Origin: CAWCXF01 sp963799455
GTDB taxonomy: Bacteria > Pseudomonadota > Alphaproteobacteria > Rhodobacterales > Rhodobacteraceae
DNA: 64,000 nucleotides
Reading direction: 5' to 3'
Assembly (NCBI GenBank): GCA_963799455.1
Contig: CAWCXF010000008.1
Location: 1,674,001-1,738,000 of the forward strand
Position numbers and translations under genes: made by a program. Below the pieces are notes generated by a model. The model searched no databases. It was not told the DNA's origin and saw nothing but the letters and a program-made list of their open reading frames with translations. Position 1 is the first letter of the stretch, and every line of letters begins with the position of its first letter. This document shows, in pieces, positions 7,389 through 15,074 of the stretch.

Positions 7389-8456
7389 ATGGCCGAGACC
7401 CAGGCGCCGCGCTCCGATCACGAGGCGGGGCTGGAGGGCGGCGACCGCTCGGTCGCCAGCTTCGAGCGACGACGCGGGGCGCTCGACCGCGTGCAGCACT
7501 TCCTGCACGCCAACCCGACCATGGTGCCGGTGATCGTGCTGGTGCTGTCGGTGATCGCCTTCGGGCTCGTCTCGCCCAACTTCTTCTCGGCCTTCAACCT
7601 CTCGCTGATCCTCCAGCAGGTCGCCATCGTCGGCATCCTCGCCGCGGCGCAGAGCCTCGTCATCCTCACCGCCGGCATCGACCTCTCGGTCGCGGCCGTG
7701 ATGGTGATGACCTCCGTCATCATGGGCCGCCTCTCGGTCGATCTCGGGATGCCGGTGCCGCTCGCCATCCTCACGGGCCTCGCGGCCAGCTCGCTCACGG
7801 GGCTCTTGAACGGCGCGCTCGTCACCAAGCTGAGGCTGCCGCCCTTCATCGTCACGCTGGGCACCTGGAACGTGTTCCTGGCGCTCAACTACTACGTCTC
7901 GGCGCGCGAGACGATCCGCTCCCAGACGCTCGACGCCGAGGCGCCGCTCCTCAAGCTCTTCGGCGAGCGGTTCGACTTGGGCGGCGCGGTGCTGACCTGG
8001 GGCGTGGTGCTGATGGTCGTCATCTTCGCGGCGCTGTGGTTCGCGCTCAACCGCACCGCCTGGGGGCGCCACGTCTACGCGGTGGGCGACGACAAGGACG
8101 CGGCCGAGCTGGCCGGCATCCGCACCGACCGCATCCTGGTGTCGGTCTACGTGCTCGCGGGCCTCATCGCCGGGATCGCCGCCTGGGCCTCGATCGGGCG
8201 CGTGGGCTCGGTGAGCCCGACCTCGTTCTTCGAGGGCAACCTCGAGTCGATCACCGCCGTTGTCATCGGGGGCATCTCGCTCTTCGGCGGGCGCGGCTCG
8301 ATCCTGGGCCCGATGCTCGGCGCCGTCATCGTGGGCGTGTTCAACTCCGGCCTCAGGCTCGCGGGGGTGGACGTGCTGTGGCAGCTCTTCGCCACCGGCT
8401 GGCTCATCATCGCGGCCGTGGCGATCGACCAGTGGATCCGGAAGCTCTCGTCATGA
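7389..8456 (+). CDS. frcC: fructose-type ABC transporter permease FrcC
   Basis: A 355-residue inner-membrane permease of the ribose/xylose family (BPD_transp_2) with 9-10 hydrophobic helices starting at MVPVIVLVLSVIAFGLVSPNFF. Family motifs include LVILTAGIDLSVAAVM, LPPFIVTLGTWNV, GRHVYAVGDDKDAAELAGI and the late GGISLFGGRGSILGPMLGA. A cytoplasmic N-terminus of about 40 residues is longer than in simpler permeases but normal for FrcC. GGAGG precedes ATG 7389. Its last codon overlaps the frcA reading frame (ATGA), so the genes are in one operon. Confidence 0.93.
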   Translation: MAETQAPRSDHEAGLEGGDRSVASFERRRGALDRVQHFLHANPTMVPVIVLVLSVIAFGLVSPNFFSAFNLSLILQQVAIVGILAAAQSLVILTAGIDLSVAAVMVMTSVIMGRLSVDLGMPVPLAILTGLAASSLTGLLNGALVTKLRLPPFIVTLGTWNVFLALNYYVSARETIRSQTLDAEAPLLKLFGERFDLGGAVLTWGVVLMVVIFAALWFALNRTAWGRHVYAVGDDKDAAELAGIRTDRILVSVYVLAGLIAGIAAWASIGRVGSVSPTSFFEGNLESITAVVIGGISLFGGRGSILGPMLGAVIVGVFNSGLRLAGVDVLWQLFATGWLIIAAVAIDQWIRKLSS

Positions 8457-8503
8457 CGGGCGCGCGCGAGGATCCCGTGACGGACCCGGCAGCGGAGGCC
8501 CCC

Positions 8504-9310
8504 ATGGCAGGCACCAAGACCCCCGGCCCCGCGGCCGAGCCCATCCTGACCGCCCGCGGGCTCGTCAAGCGATACGGCCGCGTGACCGCCCTCGACCGCG
8601 CTGACTTCGAGCTCTACCCGGGCGAGATCCTGGCCGTGATCGGCGACAACGGCGCGGGCAAGTCCTCGCTCATCAAGGCGCTCTCGGGGGCCACGCAGCC
8701 CGACGAGGGCGAGATCCGCCTCGACGGGCGCCCCGTCCACTTCCCCTCGCCGATGGCCGCGCGCGAGGCGGGCATCGAGACCGTCTACCAGACCCTCGCG
8801 CTCTCGCCGGCGCTCTCGATCGCCGACAACATGTTCCTCGGGCGCGAGATCAAGAAGTCCGGCCCGCTCGGCCGCTGGCTCGGCATGACCGACCGCCGCG
8901 AGATGGAGCGGCGCGCGCGCGCGATGCTCTCGGACCTCGGGCTGATGACGATCCAGAGCATCGACCAGGCGGTCGAGACGCTCTCGGGCGGCCAGCGCCA
9001 GGGCGTGTCGGTCGCGCGCGCCGCGGCCTTCGGCTCCAAGGTCATCATCATGGACGAGCCCACCGCGGCGCTCGGCGTCAAGGAGTCCCGCCGCGTGCTC
9101 GAGCTGATCCAGGACGTGCGCGCGCGCGGCATCCCGATCGTGCTGATCTCGCACAACATGCCCCACGTCTTCGAGGTCGCCGACCGCATCCACGTCCACC
9201 GACTCGGCCGGCGCCTGTGCGTGATCGACCCCAAGGCCTACACCATGTCCGACGCGGTGGCCTTCATGACCGGCGCCAAGGAGCCGCCGTCCGAGGCGAT
9301 GGCGGCGTGA
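8504..9310 (+). CDS. frcA: fructose-type ABC transporter ATP-binding protein FrcA
   Basis: A single-domain ATPase (about 268 residues), unlike the double-domain RbsA/XylG of E. coli, as is usual for FrcA. It shows GLVKRYGRVTALD, Walker A GDNGAGKSS, Q-loop YQTLALSP, signature LSGGQRQG, Walker B KVIIMDEPTAALG and switch His in ISHNM. Start ATG 8504 has GGAGG (8494-8498) ahead of it and matches the family N-terminus; ATG 8453, overlapping the frcC stop as ATGA, would add 17 residues and is possible. It energises FrcBC import. The next gene, xylB, follows after a long inverted repeat. Confidence 0.92.
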   Translation: MAGTKTPGPAAEPILTARGLVKRYGRVTALDRADFELYPGEILAVIGDNGAGKSSLIKALSGATQPDEGEIRLDGRPVHFPSPMAAREAGIETVYQTLALSPALSIADNMFLGREIKKSGPLGRWLGMTDRREMERRARAMLSDLGLMTIQSIDQAVETLSGGQRQGVSVARAAAFGSKVIIMDEPTAALGVKESRRVLELIQDVRARGIPIVLISHNMPHVFEVADRIHVHRLGRRLCVIDPKAYTMSDAVAFMTGAKEPPSEAMAA

Positions 9311-9418
9311 GCGGCCGGAGCGCCGGCTGGCCGGGCGCCGACGGCGAGGCGGAGCGCCGCCCGACGGGCCGCCGCGCCACGCGTCGAGCGATCGCCGCCG
9401 GCCGTCCCGCGCCGGCGG

Positions 9419-9538
9419 CGCGCCTCGGCCCCCGAGCCGGGGCCTCCTGCCGGCGAAGGCTCGCGGCGCCGGGCCCGGGCGAGCGACGGCCCCGGTCCGC
9501 CGGGGAGAGGGCGGCCCCGGCTCGGGGGCCGGGGCGCG
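9419..9538. repeat. long inverted repeat: 26-base arms around a 68-base loop
   Basis: The arm at 9419-9444 is complementary to 9513-9538 over 26 bases with one T-G mismatch (9425/9532). The innermost 19 bases (CGGCCCCCGAGCCGGGGCC) are an exact match. The repeat fills half of the 259-base gap between frcA and xylB. In RNA it would form a very stable stem and might end or attenuate transcription between importer and catabolic genes. No transposase is nearby and no T-run follows. Confidence 0.85.
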
Positions 9539-9569
9539 GCCGGGCCTGGCGGCGGGGGGCGACGCCCCC

Positions 9570-11042
9570 ATGCATCTAGGCCTCGATCTCGGCACCTCGG
9601 GCCTGCGCGGCGTTCTGATGGAGGAGGACGGCGCCGTCCTGGCCGCCGCCGAGCGCGCCTACGAGGTCCGCCGCCCCCGTCCCGGCTGGTCCGAGCAGGA
9701 TCCCGGCGACTGGATCGCCGCCGCCCGGGGCGTGGTCGCCGACCTGCGCGACGCCCGTCCCGAGGCCGTGGATGGCTTGAAGGGCGTCGGGCTGTCGGGC
9801 CAGATGCACGGCGCCGTGCTGCTCGGGGCCGACCACGAGCCCTTGCGGCCCTGCATGCTGTGGAACGACACCCGCGCGAGCCGCGAGGCCGCGGCGCTCG
9901 ACACCCCCGAGGCCCGCGAGGTCTCCGGCAACGTGGTGTTCCCCGGCTTCACCGCGCCGAAGCTCGCCTGGGTCGCGGCCCACGAGCCCGAGGCGTTCGA
10001 GGCCACCGCCCTGGTGCTCCTGCCCAAGGACCACCTGCGGCTGTGGCTCACCGGCGAGGCCGTCACCGACATGTCGGACGCCGCCGGGACGGCTTGGCTC
10101 GACGGGGGCGCGCGCGCCTGGTCGGAGGCGCTGCTCGGCGCCTCGGGGATGCGCCGCGACCAGATGCCGGCGCTCGTCGAGGGCACCGCCGTCTCGGGCC
10201 GGCTGCGCGCCGAGCTGGCGGCCGAGCTGGGCCTGCCGGTCGTCCCGGTGGCCGGAGGGGGAGGGGACAACGCCGCCGCCGCCGCGGGCCTCGGCACGCT
10301 CGGCGAGGGGCAGGGGTTCGTCAGCTTGGGCACTTCGGGCGTGGTGCTCGCGGCGCGCGAGCGCTTCGAGCCCCGGCCCGAGACCGCCGTGCACAGCTTC
10401 TGCCACGCCATCCCCGAGACCTGGTACCAGATGGCGGTGATCCTCGCGGCCACCGACGCGCTGGGCTGGCTCGGCCGGCTGACGGGCCGGACGCCCGCGG
10501 ATCTCGCCGCCGCGATGCCCGAGGCGATCTCCGGCCCCGGCGCGGTGCGCTTCGCCCCCTACCTCTCCGGCGAGCGCACGCCGCACAACGACGCGGCCAT
10601 CCGGGGCGCGCTCACCGGGCTCGACGTGGCCCACGGCCCCGGGGATCTGACCCGCGCCGTGATGGAGGGGGTGGCCTTCGCGCTGCGCGACGGGCTCGAC
10701 GCGCTGCGCGCCGCGGGCGCCGCGCCCGAGCGGCTGACGGCCACCGGCGGCGGCGCCCGCTCGGCCTTCTGGCTGGAGACGCTGGCCACCGTCATGGGCG
10801 CGCCCATCGACGTGCCGCGAGCCGGCGAGATCGGCGCCGCCCTCGGCGCGGCGCGGCTCTCGGTCTGCGCCGTCACTGGGGCCGCGCCCTCGCAGGTCAT
10901 GACCCCCCCGCCGGTGGCGCGCACGGTCGAGCCCCGCACCGACCTGGCGGCGGCCTACGAGGACGCCCACGCCGCGCACCGCGCGACCTACCCGGCGCTG
11001 AAGGCCCTCGGGCGGGACGGGTCGGGGGCCAGGCGCCGATGA
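9570..11042 (+). CDS. xylB: xylulokinase XylB
   Basis: A 490-residue FGGY-family kinase that phosphorylates D-xylulose to xylulose 5-phosphate. It has the N-terminal phosphate-binding motif LGLDLGTSGLRGVLM, GLSGQMHGAVLL, the substrate-side MLWNDTRAS, catalytic Asp in GGGGDNAAAAAG, and the FGGY signature region GVAFALRDGLDALRAAG with TGGGARSAFW. Length is typical (480-490). Start ATG 9570 begins directly at the conserved strand. XylA lies 232 bases downstream and the xylose importer further on. It follows the FrcA gene, so fructose and xylose functions are interleaved here. Confidence 0.95.
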   Translation: MHLGLDLGTSGLRGVLMEEDGAVLAAAERAYEVRRPRPGWSEQDPGDWIAAARGVVADLRDARPEAVDGLKGVGLSGQMHGAVLLGADHEPLRPCMLWNDTRASREAAALDTPEAREVSGNVVFPGFTAPKLAWVAAHEPEAFEATALVLLPKDHLRLWLTGEAVTDMSDAAGTAWLDGGARAWSEALLGASGMRRDQMPALVEGTAVSGRLRAELAAELGLPVVPVAGGGGDNAAAAAGLGTLGEGQGFVSLGTSGVVLAARERFEPRPETAVHSFCHAIPETWYQMAVILAATDALGWLGRLTGRTPADLAAAMPEAISGPGAVRFAPYLSGERTPHNDAAIRGALTGLDVAHGPGDLTRAVMEGVAFALRDGLDALRAAGAAPERLTATGGGARSAFWLETLATVMGAPIDVPRAGEIGAALGAARLSVCAVTGAAPSQVMTPPPVARTVEPRTDLAAAYEDAHAAHRATYPALKALGRDGSGARRR

Positions 11043-11076
11043 CGGCGCCCTCGCCGGACATCGCGCCGCGCCCCGC

Positions 11077-11136
11077 GCAGGATCCTCCGCAGGATCCTCC
11101 GCCGAATCCTCCGCCGAATCCTCCGCCGAATCCTCT
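11077..11136 (+). repeat. 12-bp tandem repeat, five copies, between xylB and xylA
   Basis: Five units of GC(A/C)(G/G)(G/A)ATCCTC(C/T): two GCAGGATCCTCC followed by three GCCGAATCCTC(C/T). They lie in the 232-base xylB-xylA gap. Such short repeats recur through the window; no function is evident. Confidence 0.85.
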
Positions 11137-11274
11137 GCCGATCGCGCCCCGCACGGGCCGCCGCGTCGCGGCCCGTCGGCTCCCGGCCATGCGCCGCGTC
11201 CGCGTCCGGTCCTCGGAGCCCCCGGCGCGGCGCCGGGCGCGATCCGCGAACCCCCTGGAGACGAGACCCCGCCC

Positions 11275-12579
11275 ATGAGCCTCGACACCCGAACCGGCTT
11301 CTTCGGCGACATCGAGCCGCTGCGCCTCGACGCGCAGGCCGACACCGACCTCGCCTTCCGCCACTACGACCCCGACGAGACCGTCGGAGGCGAGCGGCTG
11401 GAGGACCGGCTGCGCGTCTCGGTCGCGCTCTGGCACGGCTTCGCCTGGCCCGGCACAGACCCCTTCGGCGGCCCGACCTTCGAGCGCCCCTGGTTCGGCG
11501 ACACGCTGGACGACGCCCGCCTCAAGATCGACGCCGCCTTCGAGCTGCTGGGGATCCTGGGCGCGCCGTTCTTCTGCTTCCACGACGCCGACGTGCGGCC
11601 CGAGGGCGCCTCCTTCGCCGAGACCACGCGCAACCTCGACGCCGTGGTGGACCACATCGGCCGCCGCATGGACGACACCGGCCGCAGGCTCCTGTGGGGC
11701 ACCGCCAACCTCTTCACCCACCGCCGCTACATGGGCGGCGCGGCGACCAACCCCGACCCCGACGTGTTCGCCTACGCCGCGGCCACCGTGAAGACCTGCC
11801 TGGAGGCCACGCACCGGCTGGGCGGCGCCAACTACGTGCTGTGGGGCGGGCGCGAGGGCTACGAGACGCTGCTCAACACCGACCTGCGCGGCGAGATGGA
11901 CCGCATGGGCCGGTTCCTCACCATGGTCGTCGAGCACGCCCGCAAGATCGGCTATCAAGGCACGATCCTGCTGGAGCCCAAGCCCCAGGAGCCCACCAAG
12001 CACCAGTACGACCACGACGTGGCGACCTGCTTCGGCTTCCTCCAGCGCTTCGGGCTCGAGCGCGAGGTCAAGCTCAACATCGAGGCGGGCCACGCGGTGC
12101 TCGCGGGCCACTCCTTCGAGCACGAGATCGCCATGGCGGCGGCCCTGGGGGTGTTCGGCTCGATCGACATGAACCGCAACGACGAGCAGTCGGGCTGGGA
12201 CACCGACCAGTTCCCGAACGACGTGCCCGCGGTGGCGCGGGCCTACTACGAGGTGCTGCGCGCGGGCGGCTTCACGACCGGAGGCACCAACTTCGACGCC
12301 AAGCTCCGCCGCCAGTCGATCGACCCGGCCGACCTCGTCGTGGCGCATGCCGGCGCGATGGACGTCTGCGCGCGCGGCATGAAGGCCGCGGCCGCGATGC
12401 TGGAGGACGGCGGGCTGGAGCGCGCGCGGGCCGAGCGCTACGCCGGCTGGGAGGGCGCGTCCGGCCTCCTCGAAGGCGGGCTCGAAGGGGCCTACGAGCG
12501 CGCGACGGCCGGGCTCGACCCCAAGCCCCGCTCGGGTCGCCAGGAGCGGCTGGAGGCGTGGGTCAACCGGTTCGTGTGA
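11275..12579 (+). CDS. xylA: xylose isomerase XylA
   Basis: A 434-residue class II xylose isomerase converting D-xylose to D-xylulose, with two divalent metals bound in a TIM barrel. Signature blocks are present: VALWHGFAWPGTDPFGG, FFCFHDADVRPEG (catalytic His), LWGTANLF, VLWGGREGYETLLNTD, LLEPKPQEPTKHQYD (metal Glu), NIEAGHAVLAGHSFEHE and FGSIDMNRND (metal Asp). Length and order match E. coli-type XylA. It works with XylB upstream and XylFHG downstream to feed the pentose phosphate pathway. The start ATG 11275 gives the family N-terminus. Confidence 0.97.
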   Translation: MSLDTRTGFFGDIEPLRLDAQADTDLAFRHYDPDETVGGERLEDRLRVSVALWHGFAWPGTDPFGGPTFERPWFGDTLDDARLKIDAAFELLGILGAPFFCFHDADVRPEGASFAETTRNLDAVVDHIGRRMDDTGRRLLWGTANLFTHRRYMGGAATNPDPDVFAYAAATVKTCLEATHRLGGANYVLWGGREGYETLLNTDLRGEMDRMGRFLTMVVEHARKIGYQGTILLEPKPQEPTKHQYDHDVATCFGFLQRFGLEREVKLNIEAGHAVLAGHSFEHEIAMAAALGVFGSIDMNRNDEQSGWDTDQFPNDVPAVARAYYEVLRAGGFTTGGTNFDAKLRRQSIDPADLVVAHAGAMDVCARGMKAAAAMLEDGGLERARAERYAGWEGASGLLEGGLEGAYERATAGLDPKPRSGRQERLEAWVNRFV

Positions 12580-12860
12580 GGCAGCGGATGGGGGACGACG
12601 GGGTGGAGACGGGCGCCGCCGCCCAAGGTTCCCCGGGCGGCGAGGATCGGGGACTCGGCCCGGCCTCGGCGCCGGGTGCCGGGTCGGGGCCGCGGGGCAA
12701 GGCGCCCTCCTCGCCGGGGCGCCGCTCGCGCCCCGCGACCGGGGCGGCGTCGGCTCCGGCCGCGCAGGCCGAGCGGTCGGGCGCGCCGCCCGGTCCCGAT
12801 GCCGGGAGGCGCGGCGGCCCGGGCGGGGCCGCGGTCGGGCCCGGGCACGAGGTCGGCCCG

Positions 12861-14246
12861 GTGCGCGCGCGCCTTTGGTCCTCCGGGCGGCGGGGGGTCG
12901 CCTTCGCGGCCCTGGCGGCGCTCCTCGGGATGGCGGCCGCGGAGGCGGACGCGCCCCGCGCCTCCGCCGAGGCCCCCGCCCCCGAGGCCCCCGCCCCCGA
13001 GGCCCCCGCCGCCGTGGCCCTCCCCGCCCCGCCCTCGGGCTTCGCCGCTCCCGACCCGGGCCTCGTCGCCGTGGGCCGGCTGCTCTTCTACGACCCCGTC
13101 CTGAGCGGCGGGCGCGGCGTGTCGTGCGCCTCGTGCCACAACCCGCGCTTCGGCACCTCCGACGGGCTCTCGCTGGGCCTGGGCGACGGCGCGTCGGGCC
13201 TCGGGCCCGAGCGCCGCGCGGACCCCGCCAACCTCCCCGAGCGGCGCGTGCCGCGCAACGCCCCGGCGCTCTTCAACCTCGGATACGCCGAGTTCGACAC
13301 GTTCTTCCACGACGGCCGGCTGGAGGCCGACCCCGCGCGCCCCTCCGGCATCCGCACGCCCTTGGGCGAGGACATGGCGCGGGGCTTCGCCTCCGCGCTG
13401 TCGGCCCAGGCGATGTTCCCGGTGCTCGCGCCCGACGAGATGGCCGGGCACTACGGCGAGAGCGAGGTGTCGCGGCTCGTGCGACAGGGCCTTCTGGCCC
13501 ACAAGGGCGGCGCCTGGGACGCCATCGCCGCCCGCGTCGCCGCGATCCCGGCCTACGCGCAGGCGCTGGGCGAGCCGGTGCGCTTCACGGCCATCGCCGA
13601 CGCGCTCGCGGCCTTCGTCGCCTTCGAGTGGCGCGCCGACGACAGCCCCTTCGACCGCCACCTGCGCGGCGAGGCGCCGCTGACGGGGCCCGCCGCCGAG
13701 GGCATGGCCCTCTTCTACGGGCGCGCGGGGTGCTCGGCCTGCCATGCGGGCGCGTTCCAGACCGATCACGGCTTCCACGCCATCGCCATGCCGCAGATCG
13801 GGCCGGGCAAGGGGGAGCGCTTCGAGACCCACGCCCGCGACGAGGGGCGGATGCGGGTCACGGGCGCGCCTTCCGACGCCTACCGCTTCCGCACGCCGTC
13901 GCTGCGGGGCGTCGCGCTGAGCGCGCCCTACGGCCATTCGGGCGCCTACGCGACCCTGGAGGGGGTCGTGCGCCACCACCTCGACCCGGTGGGCGCGCTC
14001 AGGGCCTACGACCCCTCGCAGGCGGTGCTGCCGGAGCTGCCGGGGGCGGAGGATTTCCGCGTGACGGACGACCCGGCCGAGCTGGACGCGATCGCGGCGG
14101 CCAACGAGCTGGAGCCGATGGCCCTGGGCGACGCCGAGGTGGCGGCGCTCCTGGCCTTCCTCGACGCGCTGACCGACGAGACGGCCGCGAGCGGGCGCCT
14201 CGGCGTGCCCGACGCGGTGCCGAGCGGGCTGCCGGTGGAGCGGTAG
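12861..14246 (+). CDS. di-heme cytochrome c peroxidase (CcpA/MauG family)
   Basis: Exported di-heme c-type cytochrome: GTG 12861 begins a signal-like sequence (RRGVAFAALAALLGMAAAEA), followed by an Ala/Pro/Glu repeat linker (PEAPAPEAP). Two heme sites are seen, C89-A-S-C-H93 and C291-S-A-C-H295, with the family blocks GRLLFYDPVLSGGRGVSCASCH, NAPALFNLGY and FRTPSLRGVALSAPYGHSGAYATLEGVVRHH. Members reduce H2O2 or oxidise protein residues in the periplasm. GAGG lies 8 bases upstream. An ATG at 12588 in frame would add 91 low-complexity residues and spoil the signal. The CRTAC1 gene nearby is a frequent companion of such peroxidases. Confidence 0.85.
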   Translation: MRARLWSSGRRGVAFAALAALLGMAAAEADAPRASAEAPAPEAPAPEAPAAVALPAPPSGFAAPDPGLVAVGRLLFYDPVLSGGRGVSCASCHNPRFGTSDGLSLGLGDGASGLGPERRADPANLPERRVPRNAPALFNLGYAEFDTFFHDGRLEADPARPSGIRTPLGEDMARGFASALSAQAMFPVLAPDEMAGHYGESEVSRLVRQGLLAHKGGAWDAIAARVAAIPAYAQALGEPVRFTAIADALAAFVAFEWRADDSPFDRHLRGEAPLTGPAAEGMALFYGRAGCSACHAGAFQTDHGFHAIAMPQIGPGKGERFETHARDEGRMRVTGAPSDAYRFRTPSLRGVALSAPYGHSGAYATLEGVVRHHLDPVGALRAYDPSQAVLPELPGAEDFRVTDDPAELDAIAAANELEPMALGDAEVAALLAFLDALTDETAASGRLGVPDAVPSGLPVER

Positions 14247-14805
14247 GGTCCGCCCGGCGGGGGCGGCCGGCCTTGGGTCGGGTTCTTCGGCTTGCGGTCC
14301 GGAAAGGGCGGGAGCTCGTCGAAGAACTCGGGGTCGAAGGAGGGATCCCGGGGCGCGAGCGCGAGGCAGGCGTCGAGGAGAGCGTCCACGACGCCCCGGT
14401 CAAGACTGCGAGTTCCGATGAAACACTCATCACGGCGAGCGTCGAGATCGATGATATGGCAGGATCGAGCGTAGGCCCGTGGCCGACGACTTCCCCATGA
14501 CCGGCGCCTTGCCGGTCGAGACCGTCGGTTGTCACGAACTGGATCGAGACGACCCCCTCCAGGGTCGGCGGCGCCAGCCGCCCATCGGGGGCCGGCCATC
14601 GAAGCGTGAAGGCACACAGAACGCTCCAAAGGGCTCGCCTTTCGAACGACAGCGCCCGACCCAGCGCCCGCCCGCCGTCCAGGAGCGGGACGAGGAACAG
14701 GTCGCCGTCCTTCCGCTTCCGGCGATTCCGCTTGCCGGCCACCCCCGCCGCGCTCCCACGACCCTGCCCTCGGCTCCCACACAAAGCACCGAGGAGCGCC
14801 CTCAT
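14247..14805 (-). pseudogene. Imm26-like immunity protein gene with a frameshift
   Basis: On the minus strand from ATG 14805 the frame gives KRKDGDLFLVPLLDGGRALGRALSF and WSVLCAFTLRW, the start expected of Imm26-type immunity proteins (DVFAIPLPDG-type motif), then GVVSIQFVTTDGLD. At about 14455-14475 the frame shifts and continues as CHIIDLDARRDECFIGTRSL and DALLDACLALAPRDPSFDPEFF. Joined, this makes about 180 residues. No stop is seen before the peroxidase end, so the 3' boundary is unclear. No toxin gene with a recognisable delivery domain lies next to it. The base composition is slightly less GC-rich than its neighbours, which may mean acquisition. The family call is from memory and tentative. 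Confidence 0.45.
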
Positions 14806-15074
14806 GGCTCGGCGCCGCCCCGAACCATCGGCCGGCCTCCTGTTCGGTGAGCCCCTCGAAGATCCCGCTGAGGGCCGAGGGCCGGGGATCATCCCTCGAA
14901 GTCGGCGGGAGGCCGACCTCCTCATCAGGCCGCCATGTCTGCCGAGCCGCCAGCGGCAGGCCGTGCCGCCCGGTCCAGGCCGCTCGCTGGACGAGCGCCT
15001 CGGCATTCTCGGCGGCCCCCGTGCCCCGTGCCCCGTGCCCCGCGCGCCGTGCCCCGCATCGTCAGGTGTCGTCC

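Noticed and set aside
9419..9538. Long inverted repeat considered as ends of an insertion sequence
   Set aside because: The enclosed 68 bases cannot encode a transposase and no target duplication is seen; a small MITE remains possible but unsupported.
14806..15074. Possible small gene between the Imm26-like gene and the CRTAC1 gene
   Set aside because: Frames are low-complexity with GTGCCCC repeats, no ribosome site and no similarity.
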